The translations under genes and the position numbers were made by a program. This document shows, piece after piece, positions 1-8,031 of a DNA stretch of 30,711 nucleotides. The stretch covers positions 1 to 30,711 of the forward strand of contig JAEWAN010000004.1 of the NCBI GenBank assembly GCA_023391625.1, given 5' to 3'. Each line of letters begins with the position of its first letter. Within the stretch, counting starts at the first letter, position 1. Below the pieces are notes generated by a model. It worked only from the letters and a program-made list of their open reading frames with translations. It made no database searches and had not been told where the DNA came from. The DNA is from Bacteroidota bacterium. Its GTDB lineage: Bacteria > Bacteroidota > Bacteroidia > Bacteroidales > Paludibacteraceae.

Positions 1-70
1 AAAAAGGAACTTATAAAGTACATATACTATTACAATAATGATAGAATCAAACTGAGGCTAAAAGGAAAAA

Positions 71-89
71 GCCCGGTGCACTACCGAGC
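71..89 (-). terminator. Intrinsic terminator after thrC
   Basis: Read on the minus strand, GCTCGGT pairs with ACCGGGC (7 bp with one G-T wobble) around a 5-nt loop, and a run of five T follows. It lies about 75 nt past the thrC stop. A-rich and T-rich flanks mean it could also act from the other side. Confidence 0.75.
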
Positions 90-165
90 TTTATTCCTGG
101 CTAAATCCGCCTCGTTATTATGATAAAACGTCCAACTTTTGGGGTGCATATCAAGACATACGATT

Positions 166-1473
166 CTATCGGTTCATCAAAAAAGCTTTAAAAGACTCAA
201 AATCTTTTGTCATTGAAACACTTTGCTTAGTTCCTTTCATAAACTCCTGCAGTTTTTCCGGTATCTCAATAGACTCACCAACAATGCCTTCAACCGTATC
301 TTTAAATTTAGCCGGATGGGCTGTTTCCAAAAATACTCCGGTATCACCGGCTTTCATATAATCTTTCAAAGCCTGATAACCACAAGCTCCGTGTGGGTCA
401 AGTAAATATCCGGTATCCTTATAACACTTTCTTACAGTATCCTTTATTTCTTCATCCGTATATCTGGCTCCGCTTATCTCATTTGCAATGGCATCATGTG
501 AATGTCCATACAAATCAAGTATACGGGCAAAATTGCTCGGGTCCCCCACATCCATAGCATTAGCTATAGTTGCAACGGAAGGACGCGGTTTATATTCCCC
601 GGTTTTTAAATATTCAAAGAATATATCATTCCGGTTATTAGAAGCGATAAAATGTTTTACAGGCAAACCCATTTTTGCACCGAACAATCCGGCAGTAATA
701 TTTCCAAAATTTCCACTGGGAACAGAGATAATCATATTCCGCGCTTTTTCCGGAGATATCTTTTTCAACTGTGCATAAGCATAAAAATAATAAAAAGCCT
801 GCGGAAGGAAACGAGCCACGTTGATCGAATTTGCCGATGTCAGTTTCATCTTTGCATTCAAATCGTCATCCATAAATGCCGACTTAACCAAACGTTGACA
901 ATCGTCAAAAGTACCATCAACTTCTATGGCTGTAATATTTTTTCCCAATGTAGTGAACTGGCATTCCTGTATAGCACTGACTAAACCTTTAGGATACAGT
1001 ACATACACATGTATTCCGTCTACTCCTAAGAACCCATTAGCCACCGCACTTCCCGTATCTCCCGATGTCGCCACCAATACATTTACCTGTTGTTTTTGCT
1101 GCTTACCAATGAAATATGCAAGCAAACGCGACATAAAACGTCCGCCAACATCTTTAAATGCCAATGTCGGTCCATGGAACAATTCAAGACTGTAAATATT
1201 ATCCTCCACCGGCACCAAAGGAACATCAAAATTCAAGGTATCATATACAATCTTTTTCAAAGAATCAGCATCCACATCTTCCCCGAAAAAAGCATTTGCT
1301 ACCGTATAAGCAATTTCCTGAAAGGATAATGTTTCAATTGTATCAAAAAACGATTGCGGCAACTGCTTAATCTTATCCGGCATAAACAAGCCCTTATCAT
1401 CAGCCAAACCTTTAACTACTGCTTCCTCCAGACTTACACCGGACACACTCTTATTCGTACTATAATATTTCAT
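166..1473 (-). CDS. thrC: Threonine synthase
   Basis: Converts O-phospho-L-homoserine to L-threonine with PLP in the cytoplasm, the last step of threonine synthesis. The 435-residue protein has the family layout: an N-terminal MKYYSTNK start, LELFHGPTLAFKDVG with the PLP lysine at about K107, and SGDTGSA for cofactor binding. I chose the ATG at 1473; the frame extends two codons further to a TTG, which is less likely. It lies 34 nt downstream of the proposed homoserine kinase gene, so kinase and synthase are probably co-transcribed and act in consecutive steps. A hairpin terminator follows about 75 nt after the stop. No attenuator peptide or T-box is visible. Confidence 0.95.
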   Translation of the reverse strand: MKYYSTNKSVSGVSLEEAVVKGLADDKGLFMPDKIKQLPQSFFDTIETLSFQEIAYTVANAFFGEDVDADSLKKIVYDTLNFDVPLVPVEDNIYSLELFHGPTLAFKDVGGRFMSRLLAYFIGKQQKQQVNVLVATSGDTGSAVANGFLGVDGIHVYVLYPKGLVSAIQECQFTTLGKNITAIEVDGTFDDCQRLVKSAFMDDDLNAKMKLTSANSINVARFLPQAFYYFYAYAQLKKISPEKARNMIISVPSGNFGNITAGLFGAKMGLPVKHFIASNNRNDIFFEYLKTGEYKPRPSVATIANAMDVGDPSNFARILDLYGHSHDAIANEISGARYTDEEIKDTVRKCYKDTGYLLDPHGACGYQALKDYMKAGDTGVFLETAHPAKFKDTVEGIVGESIEIPEKLQEFMKGTKQSVSMTKDFESFKAFLMNR

Positions 1474-1507
1474 AAACAATACTTTTCTTTTATATACAGA
1501 ACTGAAT

Positions 1508-2713
1508 TTATTTTACAAATTCTTTCATAAACTCATCGCCTTTCAATATGCCATACTCACCATCTTTAGCCGCAAATTCGTCATAATGAGTCACCTGGTC
1601 TGGTTTTTCCCCTGGACGATAAATAATAAAAGGGATCGGAGAATTAGTATGAGTTTTAATAGCGCAAGGAGTCGGATGATCCGGCAATATGGCGATAGAA
1701 ACCGGTTCGTTCCATGTTGACACTTCTTCAAAAATCGGTTTAACAACCCGTTTATCCAGATATTCTATCGTCTTTACTTTCAGCGGAACATTCCCCTCAT
1801 GCCCAGCCTCATCACTTGCTTCTATATGTAAGTAAACAAAATCATTTTCACGCAAAGCATCAATGGCAGCCTGAGCTTTTCCTTCATAATTAGTATCATA
1901 CAACCCCGTAGCCCCTTCTACATGAATAGGAGTCAATCCGGCATACACACCGATTCCATATATCAGATCCACTGCCGAAATAACAGCTCCGGTTTTTATA
2001 TCATATATCTCACGCAAAGGTTTCATTTCCGGTTTATAACCGGGAGACCACACCCAGATACTATTTGCCTTATCCTTGCCCTCGGCCGCACGCTTCAAGT
2101 TCACAGGGTGATTTTCCAGCAATGCCTGAGAACGTAAAATCAAATCATTCAAAAAATCCGCAGTCGGTTGTGCTTCCGGCATTTCCGCCTTCACCATCAC
2201 ATCCCGGAAAGGTGTTCCCGGAACATCATGCGGAGGTGTACATTTTATATGTTTGTTTCCACCTTTCATTTTCAACAAATGACGGTAAGAAACCCCCGGA
2301 TAAAAACTTACAATATCATTGCCCAATTTTTTCTCTAAGAAAAGAATCAGTTCTTCAGCTTCTTCATTACTGATATGTCCAGCCGAATGATTCTTTATTT
2401 TGCCATCCTCAACACAAATCAGGTTACAGCGCATCGCCATTTCACCCGGCTCGATATCAATTCCCATACTGGCGGCCTCCAATGATCCCCGTCCCTCAAA
2501 AACTTTAGGAACATCATAGCCCAAAACACTCAGGTTTGCAATTTCACTTCCAGGAGCAAATCCTTTGGGAATCGTATCCAGAATACCATTCTTTCCCAAA
2601 GCTGCAATTTTATCAATTGTCGGCTTATCAGCGGCCTGCAACGGCGTTTTATTCCCCAATGCAGCGATTGGTTCATCAGCCATTCCATCACCCAATATTA
2701 TAATATATTTCAT
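1508..2713 (-). CDS. Proposed homoserine kinase, ApgM-like (phosphoglycerate mutase family)
   Basis: This 401-residue protein belongs to the alkaline-phosphatase-like superfamily, close to archaeal-type cofactor-independent phosphoglycerate mutase (ApgM). Visible features are the metal-binding start ILGDGMAD (D9), the catalytic serine motif GSEIANLSVLGYD (S56), a metal site around SDEAGHEGN, and DHPTPCAIKTH near the C-terminus. A branch of this family is annotated as a proposed homoserine kinase because it sits beside thrC in genomes that lack classical thrB. Its position 34 nt upstream of thrC fits that role: phosphorylation of homoserine to supply ThrC. Glycolytic mutase activity remains the alternative, and the sequence alone does not decide. 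The start is the ATG at 2713, with a -7 box 27 nt upstream. Confidence 0.85.
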   Translation of the reverse strand: MKYIIILGDGMADEPIAALGNKTPLQAADKPTIDKIAALGKNGILDTIPKGFAPGSEIANLSVLGYDVPKVFEGRGSLEAASMGIDIEPGEMAMRCNLICVEDGKIKNHSAGHISNEEAEELILFLEKKLGNDIVSFYPGVSYRHLLKMKGGNKHIKCTPPHDVPGTPFRDVMVKAEMPEAQPTADFLNDLILRSQALLENHPVNLKRAAEGKDKANSIWVWSPGYKPEMKPLREIYDIKTGAVISAVDLIYGIGVYAGLTPIHVEGATGLYDTNYEGKAQAAIDALRENDFVYLHIEASDEAGHEGNVPLKVKTIEYLDKRVVKPIFEEVSTWNEPVSIAILPDHPTPCAIKTHTNSPIPFIIYRPGEKPDQVTHYDEFAAKDGEYGILKGDEFMKEFVK

Positions 2714-2739
2714 ATGTGTTTAATTAACAGATCGTGAGT

Positions 2740-2748
2740 GCAAAAATA
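2740..2748 (-). promoter_or_regulatory. -7 promoter box for the kinase-thrC operon
   Basis: Minus strand TATTTTTGC is a full match to the Bacteroidota -7 consensus TAnnTTTGC, 27 nt before the start codon. No TTTG is seen at the usual -33 distance. Confidence 0.5.
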
Positions 2749-2811
2749 AAGAATTTATCCGACTAAATAACCGGGCTCAACAGAATTATATCACCGCCGG
2801 ACAAATAAATC

Positions 2812-3474
2812 TTACCATTCTATTTCCGTTTTGCCATGAGCTTTTAAATAATCATTTGCCAAAGAAAAATGATTATTTCCAAAGAAGCCGCGATAGGCTG
2901 AAAGAGGTGACGGATGCACCGATTTCAATACCAAATGGCGTGATGTATCAATAAACGATCCTTTCTGCTGAGCATACGATCCCCACAGAAGAAACACCAG
3001 GTTATCTTTTTGCTCTGCCAAAATACGAATTGCAGCGTCGGTAAACTGTTCCCATCCTCTACCCTGATGAGAACCGGCGCGATGTGCCTGTACCGTAAGC
3101 GTAGCGTTCAAAAGCAAAACCCCTTGCTTAGCCCACCGCTCCAAATTTCCGGTCTGGGGCATAGGTTTACCCAAATCCCGTTCTATTTCCTTAAATATAT
3201 TTATCAGTGAAGGAGGAAACTCTATCCCGTCATTTACAGAAAAGCATAAGCCATGAGCCTGCCCTTCGCCATGATACGGGTCCTGCCCTATTATCACCAC
3301 CTTTACATCATCAAACGGACATTGATCAAACGCATTAAAAATAAGCTTTGCCGGAGGAAAAATCCGTTTGGTCCTATACTCAGACCGGACGAATTCAGTC
3401 AATTGTTCAAAATAAGGTTTATCAAATTCCGGCTGTAATACTTTTTTCCAGGAGGGTTCAATACGTACGTCCAT
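2812..3474 (-). CDS. ung: Uracil-DNA glycosylase, family 1
   Basis: Excises uracil from DNA to start base-excision repair. The 220-residue length is normal for family 1. The water-activating motif GQDPYHGEGQAHG contains catalytic D65, the uracil-binding segment LLNATLTV follows at about 121, and the DNA-intercalating motif HPSPLSA starts at H187. I chose the ATG at 3474; the frame opens two codons earlier at a TTG. It stands alone between the Rnf terminator region and the threonine operon, with its own -7 box upstream. No terminator is seen before the kinase gene 98 nt downstream, so some read-through is possible. Confidence 0.96.
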   Translation of the reverse strand: MDVRIEPSWKKVLQPEFDKPYFEQLTEFVRSEYRTKRIFPPAKLIFNAFDQCPFDDVKVVIIGQDPYHGEGQAHGLCFSVNDGIEFPPSLINIFKEIERDLGKPMPQTGNLERWAKQGVLLLNATLTVQAHRAGSHQGRGWEQFTDAAIRILAEQKDNLVFLLWGSYAQQKGSFIDTSRHLVLKSVHPSPLSAYRGFFGNNHFSLANDYLKAHGKTEIEW

Positions 3475-3512
3475 AATCAAGAAAGTTTTAGATAAATTAT
3501 TTCAATTTTCCT

Positions 3513-3521
3513 ACAAAGGTA
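3513..3521 (-). promoter_or_regulatory. -7 promoter box for ung
   Basis: Minus strand TACCTTTGT matches TAnnTTTG, 39 nt upstream of the ung start. An ATTG lies 17 nt further upstream, a weak -33 candidate. Confidence 0.5.
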
Positions 3522-3605
3522 TAGATTCTTTTTTATTGCAATTCATTCTTTCACATACAAATCTTAATTTCCGGTCACCTAATAAAATAAAAAGTAGAAA
3601 CCAAA

Positions 3606-3635
3606 AAGAGGTTGCTCTTTTCTGAACAACCTCTT
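3606..3635 (-). terminator. Terminator of the rnf operon
   Basis: AAGAGGTTG pairs perfectly with CAACCTCTT (9 bp, 12-nt loop). On the minus strand the stem is followed by TTTTTGG. It lies 70 nt past the rnfA stop. A second AT-only palindrome (ATTTTGTTT/AAACAAAAT) lies between them at 3658-3676. Confidence 0.75.
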
Positions 3636-3704
3636 AACTATATAAAATCATTTATACATTTTGTTTAAAACAAAATATGGTAGTAATTCTACAGAAACTT
3701 AAGC

Positions 3705-4277
3705 TTACACGATTCCGGAAAATCCCATGAATGCCATGGCAAGCAAACCGGCAGTTAATAAAGCGATAGGTGTTCCTTCCATTCCTTTAGGAACTTTCAC
3801 CAAAGACAATTGTTCACGAATACCGGCAAATAAAATCAATGCCAATCCAAACCCAATGGCTGTAGAAATAGCAAACACCACACTTTCCAAGAGATTAAAA
3901 TCTTTCTGAATTACCATAATGGCAACTCCAAGTATGGTACAATTGGTTGTTATTAACGGTAAGAAAACTCCTAAAGCCTGATACAACGCTGGAGAAATCT
4001 TTTTCAGAATTATCTCCACAAGCTGCACAAGAGCGGCTATTATCAGAATAAAAACAATCGTTTGCAAAAATCCTAAGCCAAAAGCATCCAACACCGTTTT
4101 CTGAATTATATAGGTAAAAATAGTAGCAATAGTCATAACAAATGCCACTGCCCCACTCATTCCCAAAGCGGTATCAATTTTCTTGGACACGCCTAAAAAC
4201 GGACAAATCCCCAGAAACTGAGCTAAAACGATATTATTAACAAAAACCGCGCTGATAAAAATCAAAATATAGGTCAT
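3705..4277 (-). CDS. rnfA: Rnf electron transport complex subunit A
   Basis: Integral membrane subunit of the Rnf complex, which couples ferredoxin oxidation by NAD+ to Na+ or H+ translocation. It has 190 residues and about six hydrophobic helices. The two conserved half-membrane cysteines are present: C25 in LGICPFLG and C113 in TTNCTILG. In the RnfA/RnfE pair such cysteines hold an iron-sulfur cluster that passes electrons across the membrane. It is the last gene of the operon, 46 nt after rnfE, and paralogous to it in inverted topology. The NqrE-type paralog is the only close alternative, and the Rnf neighbours exclude it. Confidence 0.95.
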   Translation of the reverse strand: MTYILIFISAVFVNNIVLAQFLGICPFLGVSKKIDTALGMSGAVAFVMTIATIFTYIIQKTVLDAFGLGFLQTIVFILIIAALVQLVEIILKKISPALYQALGVFLPLITTNCTILGVAIMVIQKDFNLLESVVFAISTAIGFGLALILFAGIREQLSLVKVPKGMEGTPIALLTAGLLAMAFMGFSGIV

Positions 4278-4323
4278 AATATATATCTTGTTTATAGAAT
4301 AATATAACGAATAACAATAAGCT

Positions 4324-4917
4324 TTAAGCTTTCCGTAACTTATTAATTATAGCAATTAAATAACCTAACGCTATAAAAGCACCGGGAGCCAGTACAAAAA
4401 TCAACATACCATAGCTTTCGGAAAAAACGGTTAAGCTAAATACCTTTCCTGTACCCAAAAGTTCTCTCACTGCACCCAGCAAAGTTAAGGCGAAAGTAAA
4501 ACCAAGCCCCATTCCTGTACCATCTAACATAGAACGGAAAACATTATTTTTAGCGGCAAACGCTTCCGCACGTCCCAGCACGATGCAGTTAACCACAATG
4601 AGGGGAATAAACAATCCCAGGCTGTCAAACAAAGCCGGAATATATGCCTGCATAACCATTTCCACCACAGTTACGAACGTAGCAATCACCACTATAAAAG
4701 CCGGAATCCGCACCTTATCCGGGATAACGTTCTTTAGTAAAGAAATCACGATATTAGAGCAAATCAGCACAAATGTTGTAGCAAGTCCCATACCCAAACC
4801 GTTTATAGCCGATGAAGTAGTACCAAGCGTAGGGCACATTCCCAGTAATAATACGAAAATAGGATTCTCCTTTAGTATCCCATTTGTCAGGACTTTGATA
4901 TTAGAGTTATTACTCAT
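4324..4917 (-). CDS. rnfE: Rnf electron transport complex subunit E
   Basis: Integral membrane subunit paralogous to RnfA, with 197 residues and about six helices. The paired cysteine motifs are C28 in LGMCPTLG and C111 in VVNCIVLG, matching those of RnfA and expected to share the intramembrane cluster. It sits 36 nt after rnfG. Its N-terminus MSNNSNIKVLTNG is the usual short cytoplasmic lead of RnfE and NqrD proteins. Nothing is unusual in length or composition. Confidence 0.95.
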   Translation of the reverse strand: MSNNSNIKVLTNGILKENPIFVLLLGMCPTLGTTSSAINGLGMGLATTFVLICSNIVISLLKNVIPDKVRIPAFIVVIATFVTVVEMVMQAYIPALFDSLGLFIPLIVVNCIVLGRAEAFAAKNNVFRSMLDGTGMGLGFTFALTLLGAVRELLGTGKVFSLTVFSESYGMLIFVLAPGAFIALGYLIAIINKLRKA

Positions 4918-4953
4918 AATTATGATGTTTAATTTAAATCAGGAAAAGCTCAT

Positions 4954-5595
4954 TTAATAAGTAGCGCCACTATCGGCATCGGTAGTATCAGTTGCACCGC
5001 TATTGGCGTCAGTCTGGTTTATATCCGTGCCTCCATAAGCAGCATAAGCGCACCGTACGGCTTCCAGAAAAGCCCTGGAACTAATTGTCGCTGCAGTAAT
5101 GGCATCAATATCCCCGCCATCCTTTGTTACTCTCAGATCATCCGAAGCTGGATTCTTACCTTTAATACTTTGCTGACCTTTGTCTGTTTTAAACCAGTCT
5201 GTCATCTTTGTACCAAGTCCCGGAGTTTCTTTCTGTTCGAGTACGGAATAATCAACAATGTTAGCATCTGCATCAAAACCAACCATTATTTTAATTTCAC
5301 CGCTAAAACCATTTTTTGACACGGCTTCCACAGCTCCACCTACTACATTTCCCTGCTCGTCATAGGCTCTATATACAACCATATCAGAACCTTCTACTTC
5401 AACGACTTCCGCATCCGCCAAACGATGATAAGGAGGCAAAACTTCATTAATTGCATTTTGTTGTTTTGCCGTTTTTGCCTGTTCTATAGGCTCTTTTGTA
5501 AGAGCATAAACAGAGGCCAGGATTGTTGCTGAAAATACTGTGATACACACAAGCACCAACAACATATTTCTAAAAGTCGATTCTAATTTTGCCAT
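4954..5595 (-). CDS. rnfG: Rnf electron transport complex subunit G (FMN-binding), with an unusual C-terminal tail
   Basis: Periplasmic flavoprotein subunit of Rnf, 213 residues. A membrane anchor spans residues 10-32 and the FMN-binding domain about 75-185. The family attaches FMN by a phosphoester to the last Thr of an (S/T)GAT motif. Here the canonical position reads D-A-I-T-A-A-T (164-170), so T170 is the expected acceptor but Gly is replaced by Ala. After the domain the protein does not stop at about 185 as a minimal RnfG could. It continues with two tandem units, T195-T202 and T205-T212, each T-D-A-(N/D)-S-G-A-T, and ends in Tyr. Each fits the D-x-x-S-G-A-T flavinylation motif. The start ATG overlaps the rnfD stop by one base (TAATG), which implies translational coupling. 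Confidence 0.95.
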   Translation of the reverse strand: MAKLESTFRNMLLVLVCITVFSATILASVYALTKEPIEQAKTAKQQNAINEVLPPYHRLADAEVVEVEGSDMVVYRAYDEQGNVVGGAVEAVSKNGFSGEIKIMVGFDADANIVDYSVLEQKETPGLGTKMTDWFKTDKGQQSIKGKNPASDDLRVTKDGGDIDAITAATISSRAFLEAVRCAYAAYGGTDINQTDANSGATDTTDADSGATY

Positions 5596-6557
5596 TATTT
5601 TCTTACCTCCCCAAATCTTTTAGGTTTAATATATGTATTCAGCAACGGAGTAAAAGCATTCATAATCAGAATAGCGAATGACATTCCTTCCGGATAAGCC
5701 CCGAATAGCCGTATCACAACGGTTATAACACCAATGCCTATACCATAAATCACCATTCCCCACTTACTCATTGGTGAAGTGACATAATCTGTTGCCATAA
5801 AAATTGCTCCCAGCAACAAACCTCCCGTAAGTAAATGAACCAAAGGTGAAGCATACGTTTCAGGATTAACCCAATACATAATTCCGGTAAATACGAAAAC
5901 TGTTGCCAGGATACTGACCGGAATGTGCCATGTAATTACTTTTCTTATCAATAAATAAGCAAATCCGATTAACAAAGCTATTGCAGATATCTCACCAAGA
6001 GAACCGCCCATATTACCTATAAGCAAATCAACCATATCCGGTATGTCGTTTGAACGTCCTTTGATCATAGCCAACGCCGTAGCCCCCGTATCTGCATCCA
6101 GATAATGTGTATTAAATGGGATAGGTCTCGGCCAACTGGTCATTTGCACAGGAAAGGATATCAACAAAAAGACCCGACCGACCAAAGCCGGATTAAAAGG
6201 ATTATTACCCAATCCTCCAAAACTCATTTTTCCAATGCCAATAGCGACTAAAGCCCCTATAACAACAATCCATACCGGCAAATTAGACGGCAGGTTAAAA
6301 GACAACAATAAGCCTGTCACAATAGCAGAACCATTGTTTATAGTAGATACTCCTTTCAAAAGGAAACGTTGTATCAGATATTCGAAGATGACACAAGCAA
6401 GAACTGCCGTAACACTAACAACCAGCGCACCTATTCCAAAAAAATACAAGGCCACGATATACGCCGGAATCAATGCAATTATTACATCCCGCATGTCTTT
6501 TGACACAGAATTGCCTCCATGAATATGCGGAGCCGGTGAAATAACAAGTTTATTCAT
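5595..6557 (-). CDS. rnfD: Rnf electron transport complex subunit D
   Basis: Integral membrane flavoprotein subunit, 320 residues, with around nine hydrophobic segments. The covalent FMN site is clear: D-A-D-T-G-A-T at 154-160, with T160 the likely acceptor, in the periplasmic loop after the FNPALVGRVF segment. GKMSFGGLGNNPFNP at about 110-123 is a family signature. It starts 54 nt after rnfC and overlaps rnfG by one base. The order rnfB-C-D-G-E-A is that of clostridial and Bacteroidota complexes, with rnfB in front rather than at the end. Confidence 0.96.
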   Translation of the reverse strand: MNKLVISPAPHIHGGNSVSKDMRDVIIALIPAYIVALYFFGIGALVVSVTAVLACVIFEYLIQRFLLKGVSTINNGSAIVTGLLLSFNLPSNLPVWIVVIGALVAIGIGKMSFGGLGNNPFNPALVGRVFLLISFPVQMTSWPRPIPFNTHYLDADTGATALAMIKGRSNDIPDMVDLLIGNMGGSLGEISAIALLIGFAYLLIRKVITWHIPVSILATVFVFTGIMYWVNPETYASPLVHLLTGGLLLGAIFMATDYVTSPMSKWGMVIYGIGIGVITVVIRLFGAYPEGMSFAILIMNAFTPLLNTYIKPKRFGEVRK

Positions 6558-6611
6558 ATATTACAGAATTACCCTTAAGGATATCAATCAAAATTACTTT
6601 TCAATTAAAAA

Positions 6612-7943
6612 TTATTTTCGGTTCCGTACAATACTGGCTACCGTCACTTTTCCATAACGTATATTATCCAACAAAGGAATACACGCAGGACAACTATAGC
6701 TACAACTACCACATTCTATGCAATCCAACACCCTGTTCTTTTCTACATCACTCCACAGTTTACGGTCTGTCTGGACATTTAAAAGATATGGTTCCAGCCC
6801 CATAGGACACGCAGAAACACAACGGGCACAACGAATACAATTCTGCGCCTGCTTACGATGAGCTTCCGCTTCCGTCATAAACAACACTCCGGCACTCCCT
6901 TTGGCTGTAGGAATATCCAGACTCATCAAAGCCCTCCCCATCATAGGTCCTCCTCCTATTATTTTACCAGTATCTTCCGGAATACCTCCCGCCTGGTCAA
7001 CCACATTAATCAACGGAGTACCGATACGTACTCTATAATTTCCGGGGTTAACCAATGATTTTCCCGTAATGGTGATAATACGTTCAATCAAAGGTTTATT
7101 CTTTTGCACAGCTTCATATATAGCATATACCGTACCTACATTTTGTACTACAGCTCCCACTTCGATAGGAAGCGCACCACTCGGCACCTGCCGTCTTATA
7201 ACCGCATCGATTAATTGTTTCTCCCCACCCTGCGGATATTGAACTTTCAAAGGCATTACTTCTATACCATCAAAAGAACGGGTAGATATTTGATTCTGAA
7301 AAAGCTCTATGGCATCTCTTTTATTGTTTTCAATACCTATAATGGCTTTAGACACCTGAAGCGCTTTCATAATAATGGTCACGCCAACCAGAATTTCCTC
7401 ACACTTCTCCATCATCAGTTGGTGGTCACACGTAAGATAAGGCTCACACTCCACTGCATTTACAATAAGGACCTCCGCTTTTTTTCCCGGAGGAGGAGTT
7501 AACTTCACATGAGCAGGGAAAGTGGCTCCCCCCAACCCCACGATTCCGGCATCCGTTATCTTTTGGATTATTTCTTCTTTTGACAGTTTACACTCCCGGA
7601 TTACCTCCGTGCTCCTGTCTATCGTTTCCAGCCATTCATCCCCTTCCGCATCTATGAAAACAGACAAACGTTTATAACCTGAAGCGTCCAGGGCATTTTC
7701 TATCTTCACAACTGTACCGGAAACCGAACTATGCACATTAGAAGACACAAAACCATTAGCACGGCCTATCAACTGACCGACTTTGACTTTATCTCCTTTT
7801 TGAACCACCGGCACACTGGGTGCTCCGATATAAGCTGCCAACGGGACAATGATTTGTTTCGGCATTGCTGCGGAAACAATCCTTTTTCCTACGGAAAATT
7901 TATTTTCTTTAGGATGAATACCACCGATTCTAAATGTTTTCAT
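6612..7943 (-). CDS. rnfC: Rnf electron transport complex subunit C
   Basis: Cytoplasmic peripheral subunit that exchanges electrons with NAD(H). The 443-residue form lacks the long C-terminal repeats of the E. coli protein. An N-terminal lipoyl/barrel-sandwich-like region precedes the Rossmann-type segment with GLGGATFPAHVKL (about 137-149). Two 4Fe-4S motifs sit near the C-terminus: C369-x2-C-x2-C-x3-CP and C408-x2-C-x2-C-x3-CP. The FMN/NADH-binding region resembles that of complex I NuoF. The start ATG at 7943 is the only sensible one. It follows rnfB after 88 nt. Confidence 0.96.
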   Translation of the reverse strand: MKTFRIGGIHPKENKFSVGKRIVSAAMPKQIIVPLAAYIGAPSVPVVQKGDKVKVGQLIGRANGFVSSNVHSSVSGTVVKIENALDASGYKRLSVFIDAEGDEWLETIDRSTEVIRECKLSKEEIIQKITDAGIVGLGGATFPAHVKLTPPPGKKAEVLIVNAVECEPYLTCDHQLMMEKCEEILVGVTIIMKALQVSKAIIGIENNKRDAIELFQNQISTRSFDGIEVMPLKVQYPQGGEKQLIDAVIRRQVPSGALPIEVGAVVQNVGTVYAIYEAVQKNKPLIERIITITGKSLVNPGNYRVRIGTPLINVVDQAGGIPEDTGKIIGGGPMMGRALMSLDIPTAKGSAGVLFMTEAEAHRKQAQNCIRCARCVSACPMGLEPYLLNVQTDRKLWSDVEKNRVLDCIECGSCSYSCPACIPLLDNIRYGKVTVASIVRNRK

Positions 7944-8031
7944 ATATCTTACGATCAGAACTTCTCAAATATCAAAAAAAAACGACTAAGGCATTGAGAC
8001 ACGATCATTATTTATGTTTATACTTTCTTAT

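Noticed and set aside
3658..3676. AT-only palindrome ATTTTGTTT-A-AAACAAAAT as a regulatory site
   Set aside because: It has low complexity and lies between rnfA and its terminator; likely a weak accessory hairpin.
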